Origin: Parvibaculum sp041688015
GTDB lineage: Bacteria > Pseudomonadota > Alphaproteobacteria > Parvibaculales > Parvibaculaceae
DNA: 64,000 nucleotides
Direction: 5' to 3'
NCBI GenBank assembly: GCA_041688015.1
Contig: JBDNIY010000001.1
Coordinates: 186,001-250,000 of the forward strand
Shown here: positions 25,822 to 34,671 of the stretch, piece by piece
Position numbering within the stretch: position 1 is the first letter of the stretch
Layout of the letters: each line of letters begins with the position of its first letter
Program-made: the position numbers and the translations under genes
Notes under the pieces: generated by a model
Told to the model about the DNA's origin: nothing
The model's database searches: none
Seen by the model: the letters and a program-made list of their open reading frames with translations, nothing else

Positions 25822-27120
25822 ATGACCCCCGGCGCCCGCCTTCAGGCGGCCATCGACATTCTCGGCACCATCGTTACGACGCGGCATCCTGCGGATCGTG
25901 TGTTTGACGGCTGGGCACGCGGCAGCCGCTTTGCTGGTTCCAAGGACCGCGCCGCGGTAGGCGAACTTGTCTATGCGGTGCTGCGCCATCGCGCCGAACT
26001 TTCAACCGCTTTGGGCAGCGATGAGCCGCGCTTGCTGGCACTTGGCGCTGTCTCCATGATCGATGCCGCAGGGCCCGCGGCTGCCATGGCGCTGGCCGAC
26101 GGGGCGCGTCATGCACCCGCACCGTTGGAGCCAGAAGAAGCCAACGCTCTGCGCAACGCCGTCTTGCCCGGCGAAGACGCGCCCGCTCATGTGCGGCTCA
26201 ATTATCCCGAATGGTTGCAACCCGAATTTGAAGTGTCGTTCGGCGCGCGGCTCGAGGTGGAAATGGCGGCGCTAATGACGCGTGCGCCGACCGACCTGCG
26301 CGTCAACGCCTTGAAGGGCGACCGCGAGACGGCGCTTGCCGTTTTGAGTGAAGCTGGTGTCGAACTGGAAGAGACGCCGCTGGCGCCGCTCGGTTTGCGC
26401 CTCAAAGCGCGTGCCAATGTGCAAGGGCTTCAGGCCTTCCGCGATGGCTTGATTGAATTGCAGGACGAAGGCTCGCAGCTTGCCTGCATGCTGAGCGCGG
26501 CAAAGCCCGGTGAGCAGATCGTCGATCTTTGTGCAGGTGGCGGTGGCAAGACGCTAGCGCTGGCTGCGATGATGGGCAATCGCGGACAAATCCACGCTTG
26601 CGACACGGATCGTCGTCGTCTCGGAAAATTGATGCCCCGCGCGCAACGTGCTGGTGCCCGCAATATCCAGACGCGTTTCATTAAGCCCGACGCCATGGCG
26701 CTGGGCCTCGACGCTGATCTGGCTGATTTGCAGGACCGGATGGATTGCGTACTGGTTGACGCACCCTGCAGTGGCACAGGCGCATGGCGACGCAGCCCGG
26801 ATGCGCGCTGGCGGCTGACGCCGGAATTGTTGGCCAGCTACGGCGCGGCACAAACAGAAGTTTTGGCGCGCGGTGCGCTGGCAGTGAAGCCAGGCGGCCG
26901 CCTCGTCTATGTCACTTGTTCAGTGCTGCCAAGCGAGAACGAAAACCGGATTGAGGCATTCCTTGCAGTGCATCCGGAGTTCACTCTGGCACCTTGGGAA
27001 GAGTTTTGGCCGGCCGACACAGCCAAGCCCGATGTGGCCGAAGGCGGCGCATTGCGAATTAGCCCTGCCAGCACGGGTACGGACGGCTTCTTCATTGCTG
27101 TGCTCAAGCGAAAGGGTTGA
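25822..27120 (+). CDS. rsmB: RsmB-type rRNA cytosine-C5 methyltransferase
   Basis: A 432-residue RNA m5C methyltransferase of the Sun/RsmB group, which modifies C967 of 16S rRNA. The N-terminal NusB-like helical region (residues 1-130) is followed by the AdoMet-binding motif VDLCAGGGGKTLALA (about 234-248), the DAPCSGTGAWRR motif with one catalytic Cys (about 313) and YVTCSVLPSEN with the second (about 366). The only hesitation is that alphaproteobacteria carry several paralogues of this family and strict RsmB identity is not provable. It lies 21 bp after guaB and its stop touches the start of the TPR gene. Confidence 0.9.
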   Translation: MTPGARLQAAIDILGTIVTTRHPADRVFDGWARGSRFAGSKDRAAVGELVYAVLRHRAELSTALGSDEPRLLALGAVSMIDAAGPAAAMALADGARHAPAPLEPEEANALRNAVLPGEDAPAHVRLNYPEWLQPEFEVSFGARLEVEMAALMTRAPTDLRVNALKGDRETALAVLSEAGVELEETPLAPLGLRLKARANVQGLQAFRDGLIELQDEGSQLACMLSAAKPGEQIVDLCAGGGGKTLALAAMMGNRGQIHACDTDRRRLGKLMPRAQRAGARNIQTRFIKPDAMALGLDADLADLQDRMDCVLVDAPCSGTGAWRRSPDARWRLTPELLASYGAAQTEVLARGALAVKPGGRLVYVTCSVLPSENENRIEAFLAVHPEFTLAPWEEFWPADTAKPDVAEGGALRISPASTGTDGFFIAVLKRKG

Positions 27121-27575
27121 TGGAAATTATGGTGATGCAATTGCGCCTTCCTCTCCTAACCCTAGTGTGCGTGGTCTCGCTTCTTTCAGTGACGGCCCAA
27201 GCTGCAAGCGCTTCGATGCAGGCACGATCAGAGCATCTTGTGGCTGAAGGCGAGGCGACAGGCGACCATCTGGCTGCAAAATTTTTGCTGGAGCAGGCAA
27301 TTGTTGCCGATCCGGCCAGCGCCGCGGCTCTCAGCGCGCTGGCAAACCTTTATGTGAAGACAGGCAAACCGGCGCTGGCGCATAAATATTTTCGCACCGC
27401 GCTACTCGTCGACCCGACCAATGTGGCGGCCTTAGCCGGAACGGCGCGGCTCGATATCGCCGGTGGAAAGACCGACGCTGCCAAAGCCCATCTGGACGTG
27501 CTGAAAGTCGTGTGCCCGACTTGCGCTGAAACTCGTAACATCGAATCCGCTCTTTCAAAACCCTCTCAGCCATAG
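27120..27575 (+). CDS. TPR-repeat exported protein
   Basis: A 151-residue protein with an N-terminal signal peptide (hydrophobic stretch of about residues 5-25 ending in AQAASA) and two to three tetratricopeptide units, the clearest being ALSALANLYVKTGKPALAHK and VAALAGTARLDIAGGKTDAAK. It is probably periplasmic. Two cysteines in CPTC near the C-terminus may form a disulfide. ATG 27120 overlaps the rsmB stop, and AAAGGG lies just upstream; ATG 27129 and 27135 are alternatives. TPR proteins scaffold complexes, but no specific partner is evident between rsmB and guaA. Confidence 0.8.
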   Translation: MEIMVMQLRLPLLTLVCVVSLLSVTAQAASASMQARSEHLVAEGEATGDHLAAKFLLEQAIVADPASAAALSALANLYVKTGKPALAHKYFRTALLVDPTNVAALAGTARLDIAGGKTDAAKAHLDVLKVVCPTCAETRNIESALSKPSQP

Positions 27576-27582
27576 ACAGGTC

Positions 27583-29133
27583 ATGACCGACAGTATTCTC
27601 ATTATCGATTTCGGCAGCCAGGTCACGCAGCTCATCGCGCGCCGCGTCCGCGAGAGCGGCGTCTATTGCGAGATTGTTCCGTTCAACAAGGCCGATGATC
27701 AGCTTGAAGTCTTCAAGCCCAAAGGCATCATCCTGTCAGGAAGCCCGGCTAGTGTCATTGGGCCCGACGCACCGCGCGCACCCGACTGGGTCTTTACGGC
27801 GGGCTTGCCGGTACTTGGTATTTGCTACGGCGAGCAGACCATGTGTGCCCAGCTTGGGGGCCGCGTCGAAGGTTCCGACGATGAGCGCGAATTTGGCCGC
27901 GCCGCGATCAAGGTGGTGGAGGCCTCGCCGCTGTTTGATGGCGTGATGAATGTCGGCGATCAGGAACCTGTTTGGATGAGCCATGGCGACCGCGTGATGG
28001 CGCTGCCCGAAGGCTTCAAGGTGATCGGCGTTAGCGGAAATGCGCCTTTTGCGGCCATCGCCGACGAAGGACGGCATTTTTACGGCGTGCAGTTTCATCC
28101 TGAAGTCGCCCATACGCCGCGTGGCCGCGATATTTTACGTAACTTCACGCATAAGATCGTCGGCTGCAAAGGCGACTGGACCATGGCCGCCTTCAAAGAT
28201 GTAGAAATCGCCCGCATCCGCAAGCAAGTCGGCAAGGAACGCGTGATCTGCGGCCTGTCGGGCGGCGTTGATTCATCCGTTGTCGCTGTGTTGCTGCATG
28301 AGGCCATCGGCGACCAGTTGCAATGTGTGTTCGTCGACACAGGCATGATGCGGGCGGGCGAGGCTGATCAGGTCGTCAATCTGTTCCGCCATCACTACAA
28401 CATTCCGCTCATTCACAATGATGCCAGCGATCTCTTTCTCGGCAAACTCGAAGGCGTGACTGACCCGGAACAGAAGCGTAAAATCATCGGTTCGACCTTC
28501 ATCGACGTGTTCGATGCCGAAGCCAAAAAGATCGGTGGAGCAGCCTTTCTCGCGCAAGGCACGCTTTATCCTGACGTGATCGAAAGTGTCTCCTTTACCG
28601 GTGGGTCGTCGGTCACGATCAAAAGTCATCACAATGTCGGCGGCTTGCCGGAACGTATGGACATGAAGCTCGTTGAGCCGCTTCGCGAGCTCTTCAAAGA
28701 TGAAGTGCGCGTGCTGGGTCGCGAGCTTGGCTTGCCGGAAGAGTTTGTCGGGCGCCACCCGTTCCCCGGGCCCGGCCTCGCCATCCGCATGCCGGGAGAG
28801 ATCACGCGCGACGGGCTCGAAATCCTGCGCAAAGCTGATGTCGTCTATCTCGACGAAATCCGCAAAGACGGCCTCTATGACACCATCTGGCAGGCCTTCG
28901 CCGTGTTGCTACCCGTGCGCACCGTCGGCGTGATGGGCGATGGCCGGACCTATGATTTTGTCTGCGCTCTACGCGCCGTCACTTCGACAGACGGCATGAC
29001 AGCGGATTATTATCCGTTTACGCATGATTTCTTGGGCCGTGTTTCGACCCGCATTATCAATGAAGTCAAAGGCATCAACCGCGTGGTCTATGACGTGACC
29101 TCGAAGCCGCCCGGAACGATCGAATGGGAGTAG
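27583..29133 (+). CDS. guaA: GMP synthase (glutamine-hydrolysing)
   Basis: A 516-residue bifunctional enzyme converting XMP to GMP. The N-terminal class I glutamine amidotransferase domain has the nucleophile in GICYGEQ (about residue 85) and the His-Glu pair in FHPEVAHT (about 171). The ATP-pyrophosphatase domain starts with the P-loop SGGVDSSV (about 225-232). The C-terminal dimerisation domain ends in RVVYDVTSKPPGTIEWE, the canonical terminus. The stop is TAG. It lies eight bases after the TPR gene. The 3' end of guaA is a known integration hotspot, and accessory DNA begins immediately downstream here. Confidence 0.98.
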   Translation: MTDSILIIDFGSQVTQLIARRVRESGVYCEIVPFNKADDQLEVFKPKGIILSGSPASVIGPDAPRAPDWVFTAGLPVLGICYGEQTMCAQLGGRVEGSDDEREFGRAAIKVVEASPLFDGVMNVGDQEPVWMSHGDRVMALPEGFKVIGVSGNAPFAAIADEGRHFYGVQFHPEVAHTPRGRDILRNFTHKIVGCKGDWTMAAFKDVEIARIRKQVGKERVICGLSGGVDSSVVAVLLHEAIGDQLQCVFVDTGMMRAGEADQVVNLFRHHYNIPLIHNDASDLFLGKLEGVTDPEQKRKIIGSTFIDVFDAEAKKIGGAAFLAQGTLYPDVIESVSFTGGSSVTIKSHHNVGGLPERMDMKLVEPLRELFKDEVRVLGRELGLPEEFVGRHPFPGPGLAIRMPGEITRDGLEILRKADVVYLDEIRKDGLYDTIWQAFAVLLPVRTVGVMGDGRTYDFVCALRAVTSTDGMTADYYPFTHDFLGRVSTRIINEVKGINRVVYDVTSKPPGTIEWE

Positions 29134-29682
29134 GGGATTAGCGTAGTCTGGCGGGGTCTGGCGTAGGTTATCGTAGAAAAAGCAATGTCTTATGATCTCA
29201 TCCGTTGATAATCAGCCTTGCATCATCAATTGGACCACGCGTTTCGGAAAGTGGTTGGATTTACAAGCCTTATTCTCCGGTTTGCCGCCAAGGTGTCCTG
29301 CCCAGCGAAGAGATTTGACGGTAGTTTTGATCTCTGGCTTCGGAGGTTGAAAGGGTACCGTCATGGATTTACGCTAACTGTCGGTATCCAATTTCCAAGT
29401 AGTCCGTTAAAATAACTGCCAAATTGTCGGCTCAAGGCAGATCGTTTTTAAGTGACGGTTTTTGATTGTTCGAAACGTCGGAGGCAAGCGGTTACTGGAT
29501 TGGAGGTGCGTCGTCAGGCGCGACGCGAACGCCTTGATCAGCGATTCCAGCTCGCCTTCGTCGACAATGGCGATGCTGGCGAATGTCGTACTCAACATTA
29601 TCGGGATGAGCCAACTATCGCACCCCGACTTCCCAATCGAAATCCACCCTATGGTAGCGAAAACTAGTTAAAGTCGGCTTAG
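29134..29682. other. Intergenic region after guaA, no assignable gene
   Basis: About 550 bases without a convincing gene. Short overlapping frames on both strands (for example the 29407-29598 minus frame) have no motif I recognise. TCTGGCG occurs twice within 17 bases just after the guaA stop. The stretch looks like insertion-junction debris, but no integrase or clear attachment repeat is visible in it. Confidence 0.45.
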
Positions 29683-30168
29683 ATGGACATTGCTTCGATC
29701 ATTGGACTCGCTTGCTTCATCGCCGCCTGTTTCGTCGCGGCGCTCACGGGCGCATTGTTTCGTCCCGGCGAATGGTACGAGCGACTAAAGAAGCCGTCCT
29801 GGCGGCCGCCGAACAGGCTTTTCGCGCCGGTGTGGACCGTCCTCTATTTGATGATTGCGGTTGCAGGGTGGCTGATCTGGCGGAAAGCCGGCTTCGCCGG
29901 CGCCGGCTTGCCCTTGGCGGTCTATGCCTTGCAGCTCATTCTCAATGCCGCGTGGTCGCCGCTCTTCTTCGGTCTGCACCGCCCCGATCTCGGCTTCGTT
30001 GATATCGTTGTGGTCTGGATGTCCATCATCGCGACCATCGTGCTTTTCTATCCGATCCACGTCGTCGCCGCGCTGCTGCTCGTGCCCTACCTTGCGTGGG
30101 TTACGTTCGCCACTGCGCTGAATTTCGCCGTATGGCGTCTGAATTCGGTGGCGTCGCCGCGAGCATAA
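29683..30168 (+). CDS. tspO: TspO/MBR family protein
   Basis: A 161-residue integral membrane protein of the TspO/translocator family, with five predicted transmembrane helices. The signature GEWYERLKKPSWRPPNRLFAPVWTVLY (split here across residues 28-55) is nearly canonical, and the LILNAAWSPLFFGLHRPDL segment of helix 4 is present. TspO proteins bind tetrapyrroles and regulate pigment, porphyrin or stress responses in alphaproteobacteria. It is the first intact gene after guaA. A degenerate copy of its N-terminus lies at 31337-31437 on the minus strand, so this block once held two tspO genes. Confidence 0.94.
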   Translation: MDIASIIGLACFIAACFVAALTGALFRPGEWYERLKKPSWRPPNRLFAPVWTVLYLMIAVAGWLIWRKAGFAGAGLPLAVYALQLILNAAWSPLFFGLHRPDLGFVDIVVVWMSIIATIVLFYPIHVVAALLLVPYLAWVTFATALNFAVWRLNSVASPRA

Positions 30169-30217
30169 CCGGGCGTCGAAGATAAAAGCCACCGCCACCT
30201 CGCCGACTGCCCGCCCA

Positions 30218-30708
30218 TCACCACAAGCTGGTGCCCGGCGCTCCCTTGAAAGGGCGACATCAGAAGAAATCCACCCGCTATAGAAATTTCCGGGTTGCGG
30301 CGTCACGCGCTCGTCATCGACAAAGCAGCCATCGAAAGGCCATGCGTAAAAATCCACGTGATCACGCAAGGATCTGAAGGCCGGGTTCGGATCGGGGTAG
30401 CTCTAGGCCACATCGCGCAGCGTTTCGTCACGCACGACGACATCGAAGTAGATCGTTTTGCCCTTCCACTCGCAGAAAGAGCGACGGCGCGACGGCTGCA
30501 GAACCAACGGTGCGGTATCAGCCGGTGGAAAGTAATAGCTGGGCGGATGACTGGTTTCTGACGTGCGTATGCCTTTCCGCGTGTCGGCGATGATGACATC
30601 GCGATGCACGATTTTGAGACGGCCTTGGCTTGGCTCAGCCACCACCGGCCGCAGATAGGACCAGACGCTTTCCTGTCCCGGACCGGTAGGATTGGGGATG
30701 ACCTTCAT
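30218..30708 (-). pseudogene. DUF427 protein with in-frame TAG and a frameshift
   Basis: Reading from ATG 30708, MKVIPNPTGPGQES begins a DUF427 protein that proceeds through the first repeat (IADTRKGIRTSETSHPPSYY and SFCEWKGKTIYFDV). It stops at TAG (30403-30405) in the canonical DVAWSYPDPNPAF motif, exactly at the Trp codon. The same frame then reads SYPDPNPAF, FVDDERVTPQPGNFYSGW and ISSDVA. One missing base near 30245 must be allowed for to reach the family terminus PFKGAPGTSLW and TGA at 30218-30220. There are thus two independent lesions. The start overlaps the stop of the CIA30 gene, showing an original operon. DUF427 function is unknown. Confidence 0.85.
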
Positions 30709-31256
30709 GAAGAGGGCTCCTTTACTGACCGTGGCAATGTCATGAACCGCAGCCCGCCGAGAACAAGATCGGCCGAGAAGACGCGGCCAATGGCGACCAC
30801 GCCGATCCGCCGCAACCGATGAGTATCGAGCAGAACATCCGTACGATGGGAAACAAAGTGCTCGAACGGCAGCTGCACCGTCTGCCACTCCGCGTCGGCC
30901 GTGAAGATTTGGCGATAAGATTGCCACGGCCTAGTCAGAGCGTCCGTCCACAGATGAACGCCGTACTCCTCACCGTTGCCGAATACGTCGAGTTCGATCC
31001 CGCTCCAAGCGCTGGCGTCGACGACCCCACCATCAGGCGAGAGGTCGAGGGCGATCTGAACAAAGCCGCCATTGTTCTCGAGGTTGACGTCGCCACGCAT
31101 GCGGATGGCGGCCCGGCCGGCAATAACGCCTCGGACCATAGTCCCTTTGGAGACACCACCCATGACCTGGTCGGTGAGGAGTTCCCATTTGCTTCCTATC
31201 GAAGCGATGGGTGGCTCGCGGCTTAGGTCATCTATGATTGCAGACATTGCCGACAT
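30705..31256 (-). CDS. CIA30 family protein
   Basis: A CIA30-domain protein (complex I intermediate-associated protein 30 family), a galactose-binding-like jelly roll. Evidence is the opening WELLTDQVMGGVSKG, the central LENNGGFVQIALDL strand pair, and FEHFVSHRTDVLLDTHRLRRIG leading to the family tail LGGLRFM. ATG 31256 follows GAGGGGCGAAGGA; ATG 31280 would add eight residues. Bacterial homologues are often next to photolyase, DUF427 or TspO genes, as here; their role is not defined. No signal peptide is visible, so it is probably cytoplasmic. The stop overlaps the ATG of the broken DUF427 gene. Confidence 0.85.
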   Translation of the reverse strand: MSAMSAIIDDLSREPPIASIGSKWELLTDQVMGGVSKGTMVRGVIAGRAAIRMRGDVNLENNGGFVQIALDLSPDGGVVDASAWSGIELDVFGNGEEYGVHLWTDALTRPWQSYRQIFTADAEWQTVQLPFEHFVSHRTDVLLDTHRLRRIGVVAIGRVFSADLVLGGLRFMTLPRSVKEPSS

Positions 31257-31336
31257 TCCTTCGCCCCTCAGCGCATTCATAGGCTGCTCTGCACTATAGG
31301 CCGGCTGGAAAGGGTCGGCTTGTCGGCGCTGACGAT

Positions 31337-31437
31337 CGCCCCTGCCACTCGCCGGGGCGAAAGAAGGCTCCGGTCATGGCCGCGAGGAAGCGGGCGGCGA
31401 TGACGCAGGCGAGCGCTGCGATCGAAGGTATTTCCAC
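31337..31437 (-). pseudogene. TspO N-terminal fragment
   Basis: A GTG at 31437 (after GAGAGGGAG) starts IPSIAALACVIAARFLAAMTG and AFFRPGEWQ. This aligns residue for residue with the first 35 residues of the intact TspO at 29683 (IASIIGLACFIAACFVAALTG, ALFRPGEWY). Similarity then stops. This is a truncated paralogue, suggesting a rearrangement inside the block. Confidence 0.7.
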
Positions 31438-31464
31438 CCAGAGCTCCCTCTCCAGGGCATACCC

Positions 31465-32049
31465 CTATCTCGAGACCACAACGATTACCGTGCAGGTGCT
31501 CCTTCCCTGAAGGCGATAGCTGTGCGGGAATTCAGAATCGAAATACATGGAATCGCCTTCGGTCAATAGCGTGTCCTCGCCGTCAACGTTCACGGCAAGC
31601 TGACCACTGATCACATAGATGATCTCTGCGCCTGAATGTTTGTGGGGCTCCGTCGCTCCCGAGTGCGGTTCAAACTCCGCGCAGTAGGCCTCCATCTTTC
31701 GATCGCTTACAGGGAAGTCGAGGCTCTCGAAGAAATAGGAAGGATTCTCGGCGCCCGGACGGTCCGGTAGGCGCAACCGGTCCTTTTTTCTGATGACGGC
31801 GAGATTCGGTCGGTCTTTCGAATCAACGAAGAAATGCTCGAGGCCGACGCCAAAGACCATGGCGATCTTGAGCAGCGTCGGAAGCGTCGGGAAAAGCTGT
31901 CCCCGCTCGATCTTCGACAACATGCCTGATGACATGCCGGTGTGCTCACCGAGCTGCACGAGCCCAAGGTTCTTCTTGAGGCGAAGCGCCCTGATTTTCG
32001 GGCCAATCTCATAGCTCTCAAGGCCGGCGGTTAAGGTTTGCGAAAGCAT
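31465..32049 (-). CDS. XRE-family regulator with C-terminal cupin domain
   Basis: A 194-residue regulator. Residues 15-70 form an XRE/Cro helix-turn-helix (IRALRLKKNLGLVQLGEHTG and MLSKIERGQLFPTLPTLLKI). Residues 115-190 form a cupin ligand-binding barrel with HKHSGAEIIYVISGQL and the metal-type residues HKH, E and the later H of FPHSY. This HTH-cupin layout matches SutR/PuuR-type repressors of small-molecule metabolism. ATG 32049 is the natural start. The gene is divergent from the fasciclin relic across a 198-bp A+T-rich gap that likely holds its promoter. Targets are unknown. Confidence 0.88.
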   Translation of the reverse strand: MLSQTLTAGLESYEIGPKIRALRLKKNLGLVQLGEHTGMSSGMLSKIERGQLFPTLPTLLKIAMVFGVGLEHFFVDSKDRPNLAVIRKKDRLRLPDRPGAENPSYFFESLDFPVSDRKMEAYCAEFEPHSGATEPHKHSGAEIIYVISGQLAVNVDGEDTLLTEGDSMYFDSEFPHSYRLQGRSTCTVIVVVSR

Positions 32050-32247
32050 GGCTCATACCCTTTCTTTCTTGGTGATCAAAAAGCCATACACGAATTGTCT
32101 CCCAGTGAAAATACATATTCTCATCATGAAAATGTGCGTGACAGTCATCTTCATTTGCCTTATATGCAATTAACGAAGCGGCGCCAAGAGGCCGCGATCG
32201 AGACGGTTGACTGAGGCCGCCAACAATCGAAAGGAGCAATTGCCGTG

Positions 32248-32657
32248 ATGTTCGGACTTGGGAGAGTCGCCGCCGGTCAGTTCAAGACGCTGGCTGCGGC
32301 ACTCGCTGCCGCAGGTCTCGTAGATACTCTGAGGGCCCTGGCCTGTTCACCGTCTTCGCTCCTACGGATGCCGCTTTCGCCAAGTTACCGGCGTGCACGG
32401 TTGAGAACCTGTTGAAGCCTGAGAACAAGGCTCAGTTGGCCGCGATCCTCACCTACCATGTCGTGCCCGGTAAGGTCATGGCTGCCGACGTCGTCAAGAT
32501 CAAAGAAGCCAAGACCGTAAACGGCAAGTTGCTCCATGTGAAGGTGAACGGGAGCAACGTCATGATCAATGATGCGACGATCACCTCGGCCGACATCGTT
32601 GCGTCAAATGGCGTCATTCACGTGATCGACAGCGTAGTTCTTCCACAGGCTGCGTAG
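32248..32657 (+). pseudogene. Fasciclin (FAS1) domain protein, frameshifted
   Basis: ATG 32248 (or GTG 32245), well placed after AAGGAG, reads AAGQFKTLAAALAAAGLVDTL, the normal start of a bacterial FAS1 domain but without signal peptide. Around 32330 one base is missing. The other frame then gives GLFTVFAPTDAAFAKLP, ENLLKPENKAQLAAILTYHV and the H2 motif ASNGVIHVIDSVVLP to TAG. FAS1 proteins are secreted adhesion-like proteins. Both the missing export signal and the frameshift argue for a relic. Confidence 0.8.
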
Positions 32658-32751
32658 CGATTGGTGCTGCGAAGAGAGGCGGGTCGCCTGCCGTCAAGGC
32701 AGGTGGCCCGTTCTTCCACTTTAAATTCTCAATCATTGGCGAGGGCCACCC

Positions 32752-33075
32752 ATGTTTACGCCCATAAGAAAGTTCGTTGTCTATTGTTGGAATTTTATAT
32801 TCAACAATGAGGTTAGCCCGCTTCGTCACATCCCTGATGTCGCCACTCGCCATTATGTTTTGCAGGTCCTAGGTTTTATGTGGGCTATAAGTTTTGCGTT
32901 GGCAGTTGGAAGTTACACGTTCTTGGCCGTTAGCGTGATCGGCCACACTGTTCTAATCGCGGCCGCGGCTATTACGGTAGCCACTTGGACAGCTGCTACC
33001 GCGAAACCTAAATTATTTGTCCTTGGTTCTGCTCGGCCAGAACAAGATAGTCCCAAAGGTCAAAACAAGCCCTGA
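32752..33075 (+). CDS. Small membrane protein, unknown function
   Basis: A 107-residue protein with two predicted transmembrane helices (about residues 40-60 and 62-82) after a cytoplasmic-type N-terminal segment containing HIPDVATRHYVLQVLGFMW. No family function is known to me. ATG 32752 has only a weak ribosome site (GGCGAGGGCC). A+T-richer codon use than the neighbouring core genes suggests acquisition with the block. Confidence 0.6.
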   Translation: MFTPIRKFVVYCWNFIFNNEVSPLRHIPDVATRHYVLQVLGFMWAISFALAVGSYTFLAVSVIGHTVLIAAAAITVATWTAATAKPKLFVLGSARPEQDSPKGQNKP

Positions 33076-33136
33076 TTGCGCCATCACGGACCGGCATAGT
33101 CTTAGGTAGCGTGTTCTACTCAAAGAGGAAGTTAGA

Positions 33137-33535
33137 ATGTCCGATACGTTTGAAAAACTGATGAATGGAGCTGATGGTGTGTTGGCCTTGCTTCAGGTTT
33201 TGGCAGAAAATAGCTTTGATTCAATCCTGATCACAGAAGCATCGGCGGAAGGAAAAATCATCTATGCCAACGATGCATTTGAAAAACTAACTGGTCACGA
33301 ACCCTCTTCTGTCATCGGCAAGACACCTCGGATTCTCCAAGGTCCGGAAACAGACGAGAAGGTGATCACCAAGCTTTCCAACGCACTGAAGTCGGGTGAT
33401 AAATTTGAAGACAAAGCGATTAACTACAAGAAGGACGGCACACCCTTTATTATGTACTGGCGTGTGCTGCCGATCGAAGTAGCCAAAAAAATAGTCGCCT
33501 GGGTTGCCATCCAGCGCGAGGGGGCGGTCCTCTGA
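33137..33535 (+). CDS. Single PAS-domain protein, LOV-like without the photoactive Cys
   Basis: A 132-residue protein consisting of one PAS domain (about residues 22-125). IIYANDAFEKLTGHEPSSVIGK leads to TPRILQGPETDEKV and INYKKDGTPFIMYWRVLPI. This is the same core as LOV photoreceptors (GxNCRFLQG), but the Asn-Cys-Arg triplet reads Thr-Pro-Arg, so the flavin-adduct cysteine is missing. No output domain is attached; it may act as a stand-alone sensor or inhibitor in trans. ATG 33137 follows AAAGAGGAAG at good spacing. It sits in a block with photolyase and TspO genes. Confidence 0.82.
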   Translation: MSDTFEKLMNGADGVLALLQVLAENSFDSILITEASAEGKIIYANDAFEKLTGHEPSSVIGKTPRILQGPETDEKVITKLSNALKSGDKFEDKAINYKKDGTPFIMYWRVLPIEVAKKIVAWVAIQREGAVL

Positions 33536-33999
33536 GAGGTCGTCTCGAAGGTGGTAGGGTTTGGATGGTCGGACTCTGGTGTGCTTCCAAACGGTTGTCG
33601 AAGCCTGTTTGGAACGTATAATGTGGACCCCGGCCAACCATAGGCAGTGCATGGCCGGGACGCGAGCCCATCAGCCGCCGTGATCGAAAGCCGAGGCGTC
33701 AAGGCCACCGAGGCTGGCAGCCGCGCGGATATCATGCCGGCGAGCAAAACAACTGCCGCAAGCCTTACGCCACGTTCGACACGGACAGCCGTCCGCTCGC
33801 GCTTCAGCCGCATCAGGCTTCAGTTCAAGTCTCGATGATGCGGTACCGCTTACGAAGGCCTCACGCCGCGTGTTCCTCTCCGTCGCGCTGGCTTTTTCCG
33901 AAAACGTCTGAAGTGCCCATGTGCGTCGCCTTCGCCACCTGCATCGCCATCCAGGTTGTAGTCGAGTGATACCTTCAACTCTGTAACAACGAGGCCATC
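33536..33999. other. Intergenic region without recognisable gene
   Basis: About 460 bases of higher-GC sequence between the PAS gene and the NAD(P)-binding gene. Frames on both strands are open over 60-130 codons, but I recognise no motif, and codon use looks non-coding. The promoter of the downstream operon is expected near 33950-33990. Confidence 0.4.
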
Positions 34000-34632
34000 A
34001 TGCGTGTATTGATTATCGGCGCCAGCAAGGGGATCGGGTTGGAAACGACCCGCCAAGTCCTCGATGCCGGTCATCATGTGCACGCTCTGGCGCGATCCGC
34101 TGCCGCAATCGCGATCTCAAATTCTAACCTCGAGAAGATTCGGGGCGACGCGTTGAAGACCGAGGATGTAGAGGCAGCTCTTGTTGGGGTGGACGTCGTG
34201 ATCCAGACCCTAGGCGTCGGATTAGGAGACTTATTGCGGCCTGTGCACCTGTTCTCGGACGCGACCCGGGTGCTGATCGCGGCGATGAGGGGCCATGGCG
34301 TTAAACGTCTGATCTGTGTGACTGGTTTTGGAGCTGGAGATAGCTGCGCGAGCATCAGCGGCCTGCAGCGGTTGCCGTTCCAGATTGTCTTTGGTCGAGC
34401 CTATCGGGACAAGAGTTTGCAGGAGCGTTTGATCCAGGAGAGCGGGCTTGATTGGACGATCGCGAGGCCTGGAGTTCTGACCGGTGGACCGCGGACAGGA
34501 CGTTACAAGATCCTTTCTGATTTCTCTAAGTGGCGAAACGGGATCATCTCGCGCGCGGACGTCGCCGAGTTCCTCGTTCGACAGATCGAGGATCGGACGT
34601 ACATTCGTCAAGCTCCTGTGCTGGTCAACTAG
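34000..34632 (+). CDS. NAD(P)-binding atypical SDR (NmrA/BLVRB-like)
   Basis: A 210-residue Rossmann protein. MRVLIIGASKGIGLETTRQVL gives the GxxGxxG-type cofactor loop, VDVVIQTLG follows beta-4, and LDWTIARPGVLTGGP is typical of atypical SDRs that lack the Tyr-Lys pair (flavin-reductase-like or NmrA-like). The reaction is unknown. It is the first gene of a tightly packed run (NAD(P)-binding protein, DUF393, SDR, DUF2256, photolyase, DUF4149) joined by stop/start overlaps, a combination seen in proteobacterial photolyase operons. ATG 34000 is the natural start. Confidence 0.85.
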   Translation: MRVLIIGASKGIGLETTRQVLDAGHHVHALARSAAAIAISNSNLEKIRGDALKTEDVEAALVGVDVVIQTLGVGLGDLLRPVHLFSDATRVLIAAMRGHGVKRLICVTGFGAGDSCASISGLQRLPFQIVFGRAYRDKSLQERLIQESGLDWTIARPGVLTGGPRTGRYKILSDFSKWRNGIISRADVAEFLVRQIEDRTYIRQAPVLVN

Positions 34633-34671
34633 ATGCTGGATATTCAGGAATTATCCGTGGAGCCTGAGTTT

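Noticed and set aside
33424..33813. 129-codon minus-strand frame after the PAS gene
   Set aside because: It overlaps the PAS gene antisense and shows no motif or start signal.
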